From assembly GCF_019968905.1 (NCBI RefSeq), contig NZ_CP079946.1, forward strand, positions 9,087,356 to 9,151,355: a stretch of 64,000 nucleotides of DNA, written 5' to 3'. The position numbers and the translations under genes are program-made. The DNA comes from Corallococcus sp. EGB (lineage in GTDB: Bacteria > Myxococcota > Myxococcia > Myxococcales > Myxococcaceae). Positions 38,583 through 48,638 of this stretch are shown here, piece by piece. Positions within the stretch are counted from its first letter, which is position 1; each line of letters starts with the position of its first letter. The notes beneath the pieces were generated by a model. That model ran no database searches. It was not told where the DNA came from and saw only the letters and a program-made list of their open reading frames with translations.

Positions 38583-38666
38583 TAAATCATGCCGCAGACT
38601 GAGCGCACCGCCTGGAAGCCCGCTTGACCTGCAAGCAAAAAAGCAATTGGACGCCCCGCCGGACGG

Positions 38667-38682
38667 GTGAGTGTTCACTTAC
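38667..38682. promoter_or_regulatory. Near-perfect palindrome upstream of cobalamin gene
   Basis: GTGAGTG (38667-38673), TT, CACTTAC (38676-38682): one mismatch from a perfect palindrome, 74 bases before the GTG start of the cobalamin-binding gene and in the divergent intergenic region. A candidate operator; the binding protein is unknown. Confidence 0.35.
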
Positions 38683-38755
38683 GGATGCGGGCGGGCGGTC
38701 CAGGGTTTAACGGAAGCTGGAACGCCTCTACCCTGTCCCGTCCGCCACCGCTCCC

Positions 38756-39415
38756 GTGATCCAAACGACCCCTGCCATCGACTCGCTGCGGGCGCGGTAC
38801 CTGGCCGCGCAGCTCTCCGGAAACCGCCAGGAGGCCCTGCGCCTGCTCGTGGATGAGGGGCTCTTGTGCGGAGTGCCCCTCCAGGAGCTCCACCTGGACG
38901 TCATCCAGGCGGCCCAGTACGAAATCGGGCGGCTCTGGCAGGAGAACATCATCTCCGTGGCCCAGGAGCACCTGGCCACCGCCATCTCCCAGTACGTCCT
39001 GGCCCACCTGTACCGCCACCTGCCCCGCGACCCGTCCAACGGCAAGACCGTGATGATGGCGTGCGTGGAGGGCGAGCTGCACGAAGTGGGCGCGCGCATG
39101 GCCAGCGACTTCCTGGAGATGGCCGGCTTCGACGTGCGCTTCCTCGGCGCCAACATGCCCGCGGACCACCTGGCCCGCATGGTGCGTGAGTCCCCGCCGG
39201 ACCTCGTGGCCCTCTCCGTCTCCATGCCCTTCCACATGCCCCAGGTCCGCGAGGCCGTGCGCAAGGTGCGCGAGGTGGCTCCGTCCCTGCCCATCGCCGT
39301 GGGCGGACTCGCCTTCGACTGGGGCCCCGTGCTGGAAGAGGAACTGGCCGTGTCCTTCTTCGGCAAGAGCGTCCGCGAGCTGGTCGCCTCCGCCTGCCGC
39401 CTCCTGGGAGTCTGA
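38756..39415 (+). CDS. Stand-alone cobalamin-binding photosensor-like protein
   Basis: 219 residues, GTG start. A four-helix B12-binding cap (about 10-90) contains Trp61, nine residues, then Glu71-His72: the Wx9EH motif of AdoCbl photoreceptors of the CarH family. The Rossmann-like B12 domain (about 97-215) has GELHEVG (106-112); His109 is the expected lower axial ligand, with Glu107 in place of the usual Asp of DxHxxG. SVSMPF and AVGGLAF form the further B12-tail contacts. Unlike CarH there is no N-terminal MerR helix-turn-helix, so the output must be through protein partners. It heads an operon with two hybrid histidine kinases. Confidence 0.88.
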   Translation: MIQTTPAIDSLRARYLAAQLSGNRQEALRLLVDEGLLCGVPLQELHLDVIQAAQYEIGRLWQENIISVAQEHLATAISQYVLAHLYRHLPRDPSNGKTVMMACVEGELHEVGARMASDFLEMAGFDVRFLGANMPADHLARMVRESPPDLVALSVSMPFHMPQVREAVRKVREVAPSLPIAVGGLAFDWGPVLEEELAVSFFGKSVRELVASACRLLGV

Positions 39416-39419
39416 CGTC

Positions 39420-40127
39420 ATGCCGCCGCACGTGAGCCACCAGGTGGAGGCGCGGACCCCGTCCATCGCTTCCGCTTCAGTCCAAGCTTTGTATGAGGAC
39501 CCGTTCTGGGCCGCGCGCTACGGCATCCAGCGCGCGCGGCGCTTCGGAGACGAGGACGCCGTCTTCCACGTGCGCTACCTCGTCCAGGCCCTGGACGCGT
39601 CCCGCCCCGCCATCCTGGAGGACTACGCGCGCTGGCTGCGCACCCTGCTCGTCACCCGCGGGATGTGCTCGCTCCATCTGGATCAGCACTTCGAGGGGCT
39701 CTCCCGCGCCCTCCAGGCAGAGGGCTTCGGCCCGGACTCGCTGCCGCACACCTACGTCCATGCCGCCCGCCAGGCCCTGCGCTACCGGGAAGGCCCTGCC
39801 CACGCGCTGGAAGCGGATGCCCCCGGGCTCATCAGCGCGGTCGTCCGGCGGCTGGAGGCCCCACTTCCTTCGGGAAGTCGCCCCCGGCTGGAACAAGAGG
39901 TGCGGCTCCAGTTGTCCTATCTCGCGGATGCACTCGCACTGGACCGCGCGGACCTGTGGGACGCCCACCTCCAATGGTACGCGGGCTTCTGGCCCCAGCG
40001 GGGGCTCTCCCCCCTGACCCTTCCCCACCTCCTGGACGCGCTGAAGGCGGCCCTGGAGGACGGACATCCCCATGCGCGGTCGTTGCTCGCGCGGGCACCC
40101 GTTTCATGGGAGGAGACGCACTCATGA
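39420..40127 (+). CDS. Unknown helical protein with internal duplication
   Basis: 235 residues, ATG 39420, four bases after the cobalamin-protein stop. It is all-helical and built from two similar halves: HVRYLVQALDASRPAILEDYARWLRTLLV...LDQHFEGLSRAL (about 45-105) and QLSYLADALALDRADLWDAHLQWYAGFWP...LPHLLDALKAAL (about 160-220). The conserved pattern YL-x2-AL-x4-(R/D)-A-x3-(E/D)-x-(Y/H) suggests a repeated helical hairpin. No heme, flavin or catalytic motif stands out. Its position between a B12 sensor and a kinase, overlapping the latter's start, suggests an adaptor or second sensor. The function is not known. Confidence 0.75.
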   Translation: MPPHVSHQVEARTPSIASASVQALYEDPFWAARYGIQRARRFGDEDAVFHVRYLVQALDASRPAILEDYARWLRTLLVTRGMCSLHLDQHFEGLSRALQAEGFGPDSLPHTYVHAARQALRYREGPAHALEADAPGLISAVVRRLEAPLPSGSRPRLEQEVRLQLSYLADALALDRADLWDAHLQWYAGFWPQRGLSPLTLPHLLDALKAALEDGHPHARSLLARAPVSWEETHS

Positions 40128-42175
40128 TGAAAGAGGATGACCGCGCCTCCGGGATCTTCGAATCCCTCAGCCGCGAGCTTGCGTTGGCCTGCGATGCGCA
40201 AGGCACGGTCGTCTGGCGCGACGAGCGCGCGGCGCGCATCCTGGGCATCAAGCCCGGACAGGCGCTGAAGGACCTGGCCAGCCACGGCAGCGAGAGCAAG
40301 GTGGACAAGCTGCTCGCGCAGGCCCGCGACGAAGCCGTGGACGGCTGGGAGCTCATCCTCCAGAGCCACCAGAAGCCCGCGACGTTCGCCTTCCGCGCCC
40401 GCCCGCACGAGGGCGGTGTCGCGCTGGTGGGCAGCCTGGTGCCGGAGGACTACGGCGCCGCGCTCACCCAGGTGAGCACCACGCTGGGCGAGCTGTCCGC
40501 GCTCCACCGCGAGACGGAGCGCCAGCAGCACGAGCTCAAGCGCCGCGCGGAGGAGCTGGCCCGCCTGAACCGCGAGCTGGAGGAGTCCAACCGCGGCGTG
40601 CGCAGCCTGCACGCCGCCCTGGACGAGAAGGCGGAGAGCCTCCAGCGCGCGTCCGAAATCAAGAGCCGCGTGGTGGCCAACGTGAGCCACGAGTTCCGCA
40701 CGCCGCTGCACTCCATCCTCGGGCTGTCGAAGGTGCTGCTCAATCCGCTCAACGGCAGCCTCGCGCCGGAGCAGGAGAAGCAGGTCCAGTTCATCCGCGG
40801 CTCCGCGGAGGCGCTCTTCGAGCTGGTCAATGACTTGCTGGACCTGTCCAAGGTGGAGTCCGGCAAGACGACGCTGCGCCACAGCCGCTTCGTCGCGTCC
40901 GACCTCATCAGCGCGCTGCGCGGCATGACGCGGCCCCTGCTGCCGCCGGACTCGACGGTGGCGCTCAACTTCGAGGAGCCGCGGGAGCCCCTGGAGCTGG
41001 AGACGGACGAGGCCAAGCTCAGCCAGGTGGTGCGCAACCTCATCTCCAACGCGCTCAAGTTCACCGAGTCCGGCTCCGTCACGGTGACCGCGGCCCCGGG
41101 CCCGCGCGACACGGTGGTGTTCACCGTGAAGGACACGGGCATCGGCATCGCGCCGGAGAACCACGAGCGCGTCTTCGAGGAGTTCATCCAGGTGGACAGC
41201 CACCTGCAGCGGCGCGTGAAGGGCACCGGCCTGGGCCTTCCGCTCGCGCGCAAGCTGACGGAGCTGCTCGGCGGCACGCTCACCGTGCAGAGCCGGCTGG
41301 GGGAAGGCGCCACCTTCACCATCACCCTGCCGCGCATCCACCCGGAGGTGTCGGAGATGACGGGGCTCACCCAGCGCAGCGCGACGCTGGACCCCGCGCG
41401 CGCGCCGGTGCTGGTGCTGGAGGACGACCGCCAGACGCTCTTCCTCTACGAGAAGTACCTGGCGCGCTCCGGCTTCCAGGTGCTGCCCGTGCGCAGCGTG
41501 GACGAAGCGCGCAAGGTGATGCAGCGCGTGCGCCCCGCGGCCATGGTGCTGGACGTGATGCTGGAGGGCGAGACGTCCTGGAGCTTCCTCGCGGAGATGA
41601 AGAACGGCGAGCAGACGCGCGACATCCCCGTCCTCGTCGTCACCGTGACGGACCGCGAGCAGAAGGCGCGCGCCCTGGGCGCGGACGAGTTCTGGCTCAA
41701 GCCCGTGGACGAGACGCGCCTGCAGAAGAAGCTGTCCGCCATGGCGCGCACCGGGCCGATGGAGCGGCTGCTCATCATCGACGACGACGACGTGCACCGC
41801 TACCTGCTCAAGCAGCTCTTGAAGGACACCCAGTTCCAGCTGCTGGAGGCCGCCAACGGCCGCGAGGGCGTCCGCATCGCCCGCGAGCACGCCCCGCACC
41901 TCATCTTCCTGGACTTCGTGCTGCCGGACATCACCGCCTTCGACGTGCTGGATGAGCTGAAGGCGGATCCACGCACGCGCGACATCCCCATCATCCTGCA
42001 CACCTCCCACCAGCTGCAGGAGTCGGAGCGCCAGCGGCTGGCGCGCGAGACCTCCGCCATCCTGGCCAAGCACACGCTCAGCCGGGAGGTGGCCATCACC
42101 CGCATCCGTGACGCCCTGTCCAAGGCGGGCCTCGGCGGAAACCGGGAGCTGCGGGAGGTGAACCCCCGTGGCTGA
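40124..42175 (+). CDS. Hybrid histidine kinase, PAS-HK-REC-REC
   Basis: 683 residues. The ATG at 40124 has GGGAGGAG upstream and overlaps the previous stop by ATGA. An N-terminal PAS-like domain (about 10-105) is followed by a coiled coil (about 115-180), HisKA with His189 (NVSHEFRTPLHSIL), and HATPase with N (NLISNALKFT), G1 (KDTGIGIA) and G2 (GTGLGLPLA) boxes. Two receiver domains follow: Asp477 (MVLDVML) and Asp597 (FLDFVLP). It has no membrane segment. Signal input probably comes from the cobalamin protein or the helical protein of the same operon. The final REC could phosphorylate a downstream histidine phosphotransferase elsewhere. Confidence 0.92.
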   Translation: MMKEDDRASGIFESLSRELALACDAQGTVVWRDERAARILGIKPGQALKDLASHGSESKVDKLLAQARDEAVDGWELILQSHQKPATFAFRARPHEGGVALVGSLVPEDYGAALTQVSTTLGELSALHRETERQQHELKRRAEELARLNRELEESNRGVRSLHAALDEKAESLQRASEIKSRVVANVSHEFRTPLHSILGLSKVLLNPLNGSLAPEQEKQVQFIRGSAEALFELVNDLLDLSKVESGKTTLRHSRFVASDLISALRGMTRPLLPPDSTVALNFEEPREPLELETDEAKLSQVVRNLISNALKFTESGSVTVTAAPGPRDTVVFTVKDTGIGIAPENHERVFEEFIQVDSHLQRRVKGTGLGLPLARKLTELLGGTLTVQSRLGEGATFTITLPRIHPEVSEMTGLTQRSATLDPARAPVLVLEDDRQTLFLYEKYLARSGFQVLPVRSVDEARKVMQRVRPAAMVLDVMLEGETSWSFLAEMKNGEQTRDIPVLVVTVTDREQKARALGADEFWLKPVDETRLQKKLSAMARTGPMERLLIIDDDDVHRYLLKQLLKDTQFQLLEAANGREGVRIAREHAPHLIFLDFVLPDITAFDVLDELKADPRTRDIPIILHTSHQLQESERQRLARETSAILAKHTLSREVAITRIRDALSKAGLGGNRELREVNPRG

Positions 42176-43700
42176 GGAACCCCGCCTGGCGACGGTCCTC
42201 AACGTCAACGACGACGAGGCCAACCGCTACCTGGTCAACCGCATCCTGGAGATGTCCGGCTACCGCGTGCTGGAGGCGGCCACCGGCATGGCCGCGCTCC
42301 TCATGGCGGAGGAGCACCGCCCGGACGTCATCGTCCTGGACGTGAAGCTGCCGGACATCAGCGGCTACGAGGTCTGCGCGCGCCTCAGGGCCAACGCGGC
42401 CACGGCCGCCATCGCGGTGATGCACACGTCCGCGACGTTCGTCACGCCGGACAAGAAGGTGCAGGGCCTGGAGGGCGGCGCGGACGCATACCTCACCCAG
42501 CCCTACGAGCCGTCGGAGCTCATCGCCACGGTGCGCTCGCTCTTGCGCCTGCGTCACGCGGAGCAGCAGGCCCGGCTGCGCACGGACCAGCTCATTGAAA
42601 TGGACCGGCGCAAGGACGAGTTCCTGGCCATGCTGGGCCACGAGCTGCGAAACCCGCTCGCCGCCATCATGACGGCCATTGGCATCCTGGAGCGCAAGGC
42701 GCCCACGGACACCAAGGAAGCGCGGATGCACGGCATCATCCAGCGCCAGACGCACCACCTGGCGCGGCTGGTGGATGACCTGCTGGACGTCAGCCGCATC
42801 ACCCGGGGCAAGGTGGAGCTGCGCAAGGAGACGCTGAACCTGACGGCCATCTTCCAGCAGGTGCTCTCCATCCTGCGCCCCCGCGTGGAGGCGCGCGGCC
42901 TGACGCTGGAGGCCCACCTGCCCCGCACGCCGCTGTGGCTGGAGGGCGACGCCACCCGCCTGGAGCAGGTCTTCACCAACCTGGTGGACAACGCGGCCAA
43001 GTACACGGACCAGGGCTGCGTCACCGTGGAGCTGTTCCAGGAGGGCGTGGACGGCAGCGCGCAGGCGGTGCTGCGGGTGAAGGACACCGGCATCGGCATC
43101 CCGCCGGAGAAGCTGCCCGCCATGTTCGAGCTGTTCGCCCAGGCGGACACGTCCCTGGAGCGCTCGCGCGGGGGCCTGGGCATTGGCCTCACCCTGGTGC
43201 GCACGCTGGTGCGGATGCACGGCGGCACCGTGGACGCCACCAGCGGCGGCCCGGGCCAGGGCAGCGAGTTCATGGTGCGGCTGCCGCTGCTCCCGGAGGC
43301 CCGCGTCTGCCCGCCGGTCGGGGCCCACCTCCTGGACGCGCGGCGCGCGCGGCGCATCCTCCTGGTGGAGGACAACTCGGACGCGCGTCAGTCCATGCGC
43401 GACCTCCTGGAGCTGTGGGGTCACCAGGTGGCGGTGGCCCAGGACGGCGTGCAGGGCGTGGCGCTGGCCCTGGAGCACGCGCCGGACCTGGCGCTGGTGG
43501 ACATTGGCCTGCCGGGGTTGGACGGCTACCAGGTGGCTCGCGCCCTCCGCGCTCGGGTGGGGCAGGGCCTGCGGCTGGTGGCGCTCAGCGGCTACGGCGA
43601 CCCGGAGGCCTACCAGCAGGCCCTGAGGGCCGGGTTCGACGTGCACCTCACCAAGCCGGTGCGGCCCGCCGACCTGGATCGCGTCCTGTCGAACCTGTGA
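42168..43700 (+). CDS. Hybrid histidine kinase, REC-HK-REC
   Basis: 510 residues, GTG start overlapping the previous gene by 8 bases. The N-terminal receiver has Asp58 (VIVLDVKLP), but its usual Lys-Pro is Gln-Pro (YLTQPYEP), as seen in some kinases with regulatory receivers. HisKA carries His158 (LGHELRNPLAAI), HATPase has VDNAAKYT, KDTGIGIP and GGLGIGLTL, and a C-terminal receiver (ILLVEDNSD; LALVDIGLP; TKPV) ends the protein. It is cytoplasmic and lacks its own sensor domain, so it may accept phosphate from the preceding kinase through its first receiver. It is the last gene of the B12-sensor operon. Confidence 0.92.
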   Translation: MAEEPRLATVLNVNDDEANRYLVNRILEMSGYRVLEAATGMAALLMAEEHRPDVIVLDVKLPDISGYEVCARLRANAATAAIAVMHTSATFVTPDKKVQGLEGGADAYLTQPYEPSELIATVRSLLRLRHAEQQARLRTDQLIEMDRRKDEFLAMLGHELRNPLAAIMTAIGILERKAPTDTKEARMHGIIQRQTHHLARLVDDLLDVSRITRGKVELRKETLNLTAIFQQVLSILRPRVEARGLTLEAHLPRTPLWLEGDATRLEQVFTNLVDNAAKYTDQGCVTVELFQEGVDGSAQAVLRVKDTGIGIPPEKLPAMFELFAQADTSLERSRGGLGIGLTLVRTLVRMHGGTVDATSGGPGQGSEFMVRLPLLPEARVCPPVGAHLLDARRARRILLVEDNSDARQSMRDLLELWGHQVAVAQDGVQGVALALEHAPDLALVDIGLPGLDGYQVARALRARVGQGLRLVALSGYGDPEAYQQALRAGFDVHLTKPVRPADLDRVLSNL

Positions 43701-43752
43701 AGGCGGTTCGCGCGCGGTCCCGGGCTTTCGGAGGCGGGGGTGGAGCGGGGGG

Positions 43753-44118
43753 CTACCGCCGCGTCAGGGCGTTGGCCACCAGGCCCAGCAGCTTCACCTG
43801 GGCGGGGTCCAGCTGGCGCACGCTGCGCAGCAGCCGGCGGACTTCCGGGCGCTCCGGCGTGGGCGGCGGCGCCTCGCTCGTGCGCGACGGCGGCGCGCCC
43901 TGCGCGGACAGCCCCAGCAGCTCGTCCGCGGAGACGTGCAGCTCGTGGCACAGCTTCAGCAGGGTCTGGACGCTGGGGAGCATACCGCCGCGCTCCAGGC
44001 GGCCGTACACTTCCGTCGCCACGTCGATCCGCTCGGCCACGTCGGCCTGCGTCAGCTCCATGCGGCCCCGGGCGACCCGAGCCGATGCGCCGATGGTGGT
44101 TGCGAGTTTCTTGTCCAT
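43753..44118 (-). CDS. XRE family transcriptional regulator
   Basis: 121 residues from ATG 44118 (MDKKLATTIG); an in-frame ATG at 44157 lacks a ribosome binding site. A Cro/CI helix-turn-helix covers about 8-65 (MELTQADVAERIDVATEVYGRLERGGMLPSVQTLLKLCHEL). The C-terminal part is a Pro-rich linker and a short helix (LRSVRQLDPAQVKLLGLVANAL). It could act on the divergent small ORF and DUF2378 gene or its own promoter. It is convergent with the end of the kinase operon. Confidence 0.82.
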   Translation of the reverse strand: MDKKLATTIGASARVARGRMELTQADVAERIDVATEVYGRLERGGMLPSVQTLLKLCHELHVSADELLGLSAQGAPPSRTSEAPPPTPERPEVRRLLRSVRQLDPAQVKLLGLVANALTRR

Positions 44119-44355
44119 GCCTTTGCTTGCCGACCCGAAACGTTTGGCCGACGGCATAGGACGTATAGAGGCAGACAGACAGAACTTGCCGGGTCAGCCT
44201 CCCATTGTTCACCCATAGGGTCGCTGCGCGGGAGGTGGACTTTCGGAGTCCGGGTAACCCCGACACCCACGGCTCTTTTGAGACGGAGCGCCCTCTGGAA
44301 ACGGCCTCCGCGAGGTGCATCCCCACGCGTTTCCGGGCTTGTCCGGAGGTGACCC

Positions 44356-44514
44356 ATGACGTTGGAGCCGCCGTTTCCTACGGTGTTCGAGCGTCCTGCC
44401 GCCGCTGCCACCCTTCAGGGTTGGCTCATGTTTTCAGTGCCGCCCGGTTACGCCGCGTCCGGCGGCGGCGGCTCCGTGGAAGCGCGGCCGAAACATCTCT
44501 TCACACAGACGTGA
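44356..44514 (+). CDS. Small ORF (52 aa), possible leader peptide
   Basis: The ATG at 44356 follows GGAGGTGA (44345-44352), one of the best ribosome binding sites in the window. The frame encodes 52 residues beginning MTLEPPFPTVFERP, with no cysteine pair or signal peptide and a Gly/Ser patch near the end. Its TGA (44512-44514) overlaps the next ATG as TGATG, so translation could be coupled to the DUF2378 gene. Third-position GC bias is moderate. The product has no recognisable family. It could be a regulatory leader or a small protein acting with the DUF2378 protein, or a chance frame. Confidence 0.45.
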   Translation: MTLEPPFPTVFERPAAAATLQGWLMFSVPPGYAASGGGGSVEARPKHLFTQT

Positions 44515-45149
44515 TGCGTGAAAATGAGGCCGGGCGTTATCGCCGGGGGATGGACGCGATGACCCTCCCCCGGGAAGCGCCGGCGCCGCTCGTGTTGGGG
44601 CAGGCGGTGGAAGCGATGCTCGCCTGCGTGGATGCCCGGACCCCGGGCCTGCGCGGAACGCTGAGGTTCCTGGGCTTGTCGGACGAAGCGCGGGGAAGGC
44701 CCGCGTATCCGGCGCGGCTGTGGCCGCGCCTCATTGAAAGCATGGCGCGCCTGCTCAACCCGGGGCTGGGGGAGGCGCGAGCGCTCTACCTGCTGGGCGA
44801 GCGCTACGGCGCGAGCGTGAAGGCGTCCCGCCTGGGCGCGTCGCTGCATGACTTCGCGCGCGTGGTGGGGGCGGAGCGGATGCTCCAGCGCATGGCCCAC
44901 AACGTCCGGTGGGGGCACACCTTCCTGGACGCCACCGTGGTGCCGCGTCCAGGGGGCGAAGCGTGGGAGCTGGTCATCCGCCCGCGCGCCGAGTTCGTGG
45001 GCCAGGCGTGGCTGACCGCGGAGCCGCCCCGCTTCGCCCAGGGGCTGCTCACCTTCGCGTTCCAGGACGCGGGCGCGGTGCACGCCCGGGTGGACGTGCT
45101 GGAGCACGACCCGGTGAACGCCGCCACCCGCTTCCTGGTGACGCTGTAG
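44514..45149 (+). CDS. DUF2378-family-like protein
   Basis: 211 residues from ATG 44514, chosen for its TGATG overlap with the preceding small ORF; ATG 44550 (199 aa) is the alternative. The layout YPARLWPRLIESMARLLNPGLGEARALYLLGERYGASV...FARVVGAERMLQRMAHNVRWGHTF matches the Myxococcales-restricted DUF2378 (TIGR02265) pattern: an N-terminal helical part, a middle RMLQRM...NVRWG motif and a beta-rich end with FVGQAWLTA. The biochemical role of the family is unknown. It is a distant paralogue of the protein at 16980-17612. The 237 bases upstream of the small ORF hold no other gene. Confidence 0.72.
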   Translation: MRENEAGRYRRGMDAMTLPREAPAPLVLGQAVEAMLACVDARTPGLRGTLRFLGLSDEARGRPAYPARLWPRLIESMARLLNPGLGEARALYLLGERYGASVKASRLGASLHDFARVVGAERMLQRMAHNVRWGHTFLDATVVPRPGGEAWELVIRPRAEFVGQAWLTAEPPRFAQGLLTFAFQDAGAVHARVDVLEHDPVNAATRFLVTL

Positions 45150-45152
45150 TCC

Positions 45153-46609
45153 CTAGCGAGACGCCAGGGTGTTGAGCTCCACCGTGCCCAGGGCGCGCGC
45201 CAGCTCCGCGCGGGAGGTGGCCAGGTCATACGTCGCCTGCACCTGCTGGGCGGCGGCGTTGGTGAAGGCCACCTGCGCGTCGCTCACCTCGATGATGTTG
45301 CCCACGCCCGCGCGGTAGCGCCCTTCCGCCAGCCGCAGCCGCTCGCGGGCGTTCATCTGGGCCTCGTCCGCGGCGGTGAGCGCCTCGCGCGTGGCCACCA
45401 CGTTGAGCCGGGCCTGCTCCACCTGGAGCCGCACCTGCTGCCGGAGCGAGTCCTTCTGCGCCTGGAGGTCGCGCAGGTTGGCGTTGGCCTCGCGCGTCTG
45501 CGCGTTGACGAGCCCGCCCTGGAACAGCGACCAGCTCAGCTGGATGCCGCCCTGCGCGCTCAGCGTGGCGCCGTTGAACGGGTTCTCCCCCACGTCGGAC
45601 AGGTTGCCCGTGGCGCTCAAGCTGGGCAGGTGGCCGGCCTTCGTCACCTTCACCTGTGACTCCTGCGCGGCGATCTGCCGCTCGCGCGCGGCGACGTCGG
45701 GCCGGGACTCCAGCGCGCGCTTCACCAGCGCGTCCAGCACCTCGTCCTCGCCCGGGATGGCCGCCACCGTCACGTCCTGCACGGTGAAGTCCGTGGCCGT
45801 CTCCACGCCCATGGTCTGGTTGAGCTGCGCCTTCGCGGTGGCGTAGGCGTTCTGCGCGCGGATGAGCGCCACCTGCGCGTTGGCCTTCGCGGTGCGCTGC
45901 TGGAGCAGGTCGATCTCCGGCCGCGTGCCCACCTGCACGGACGCGCTCACCTGGTTGAGCCGGGCCTCCTCGCTCTGGAGCGTCTCGCGCGCCACGCCCA
46001 GCAGGGCCTTCTGCGTGAGGACGTTGAAGTACGCCGTGCGCACGTTTCGCAGCGCGTCCTGGATCACCTGCTGCTGCGAGCTCTCCTGCGCGCCCGCGGA
46101 CTCCTTCGACGCGCTGTAGCGGCCCTTCGTCTTGCCGAAGTCGTAGATGAGCTGGTTGGCGGTGACGCTGCCGCTGAAGCGCCGCGTGGAGTTGGACACC
46201 ACGCCGGTGTCGCTGCCCGGCACGTTCTGGATGACGGCCCGGTTGCTGGTGCCGAACGTGTAGCCCGCGTTGGCGCTCACCTGCGGCAGGAAGCTGGAGA
46301 AGGACTGATCCACCCGGGCGTACGCCGCGTCGGTGCTCGCCTGCGCCGAGCGCAGCGCCGGCTGGTTCTGCCGCGCCAGCGCCTCCGCGTCCGCCAGGGT
46401 GATGACGCGCCCCTCGGGGGCCTCGGACATCGACAGGGACTGCTGCACGGCCGGGGGCGTCGCGGGCGTCGCCGGGCTCCGCGGCGTCGAGGCCGGAGCC
46501 CGGGTGTCCGCCGGAGCCTGGGCGGCCGGGGCCTGGGGCTGCGAGGCCGCCTGGGCCCCCGCGACCACGGGCAGGACACACAACGAAAGCGTCAACGGAA
46601 GCGACCGCA

Positions 46610-46613
<4 letters not shown>
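45153..46613 (-). CDS. TolC family outer-membrane efflux protein
   Basis: 486 residues starting at GTG 46613 (or the in-frame ATG at 46610). The signal peptide (SLPLTLSLCVLPVVAGAQA) is followed by a Pro/Ala-rich linker. Two OEP repeats (about 70-270 and 280-480) contain the long Ala/Gln/Arg-rich helices of TolC and short barrel strands (SANAGYTFGTSNR). TolC trimers form an outer-membrane duct and periplasmic tunnel for export. It overlaps the upstream permease gene and completes the MacAB-TolC operon regulated by the two-component genes at its 5' end. Confidence 0.92.
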
Positions 46614-47838
<1,225 letters not shown>

Positions 47839-47842
<4 letters not shown>

Positions 47843-48585
47843 GCCCCCACCTCCTCGGCGGGAACCACCGCCGGGTGCGGCGTCTGGCGTCTGTCATTCA
47901 CGATGCGCCCGTCCTTCACCACCACCACGCGCTGGGTGTACTCGGCCACGTCCGGCTCGTGCGTCACCAGCACCAGCGTGAGGCCCTCCTTCTGCAGCTG
48001 CTGGAACAGCGCCATCACCTCCACCGTGGTGCGCGAGTCCAGGTTGCCCGTGGGCTCGTCCGCGAGGATGACGCGGGGCCGGCCCACCAGCGCCCGGGCG
48101 ATGGCCACGCGCTGCTGCTGGCCACCGGAGAGCTGCTTCGGGTGGTGGTCCAGGCGGGCCCCCAGCCCCACGCGCTCCAGCGCCTCCTTCGCGCGGACGC
48201 GGCGCTCCTTCGCGGGCACGCCCGCGTAGAGCATGGGCAGCTCCACGTTCTCCAGCGCGGTGGTGCGCGCCAGCAGGTTGAAGCTCTGGAAGACGAAGCC
48301 CAGGGTGCGGTTGCGCACGCGCGCCAGGCCGTCGCGGTCCAGGCGGGCCACCTCGCGGCCGTTGAGCAGGTACTCACCGGAGGTGGGCCGGTCCAGGCAG
48401 CCCAGGATGTTCATCAGCGTGGACTTGCCTGAACCGGAGGAGCCCATGATGGAGACGAACTCTCCGGGCTCCACCGTGAAGTCCACGCCGCGCAGGGCCC
48501 GCACCTCCACGTCGCCGGACTTGTACACCTTCACCACGTTCTTGAGCTGTATGACGGGGGGTGCCCGCTTCGTGTCCGCGTCCAT
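47839..48585 (-). CDS. MacB-type ABC transporter ATPase
   Basis: 248 residues. Walker A is GSSGSGKS (48-55), the Q-loop is FVFQSFNLLARTTALENVELP, the signature is LSGGQQQRVAIARAL, Walker B is VILADEPTGNLD, and the H-loop is VLVTHEPDV. The LxRTTALENVELPMLYAG segment is typical of LolD/MacB ATPases. The stop overlaps the permease start by ATGA (47839-47842). It drives mechanotransmission in the MacAB-TolC-like exporter and lies 53 bases after the adaptor gene. Confidence 0.94.
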
Positions 48586-48638
48586 CTCGCTGCCTCTGTC
48601 CCTTCCCCTGCCCTCGATGAGAGTGATTGGACTGGTGC

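Noticed and set aside
38623-38652. TTGACC with a 17-base spacer to TTGGAC as a promoter upstream of the cobalamin gene
   Set aside because: The -10-like sequence is poor and this part of the intergenic region is just AT-richer. Not strong enough to report as a promoter.
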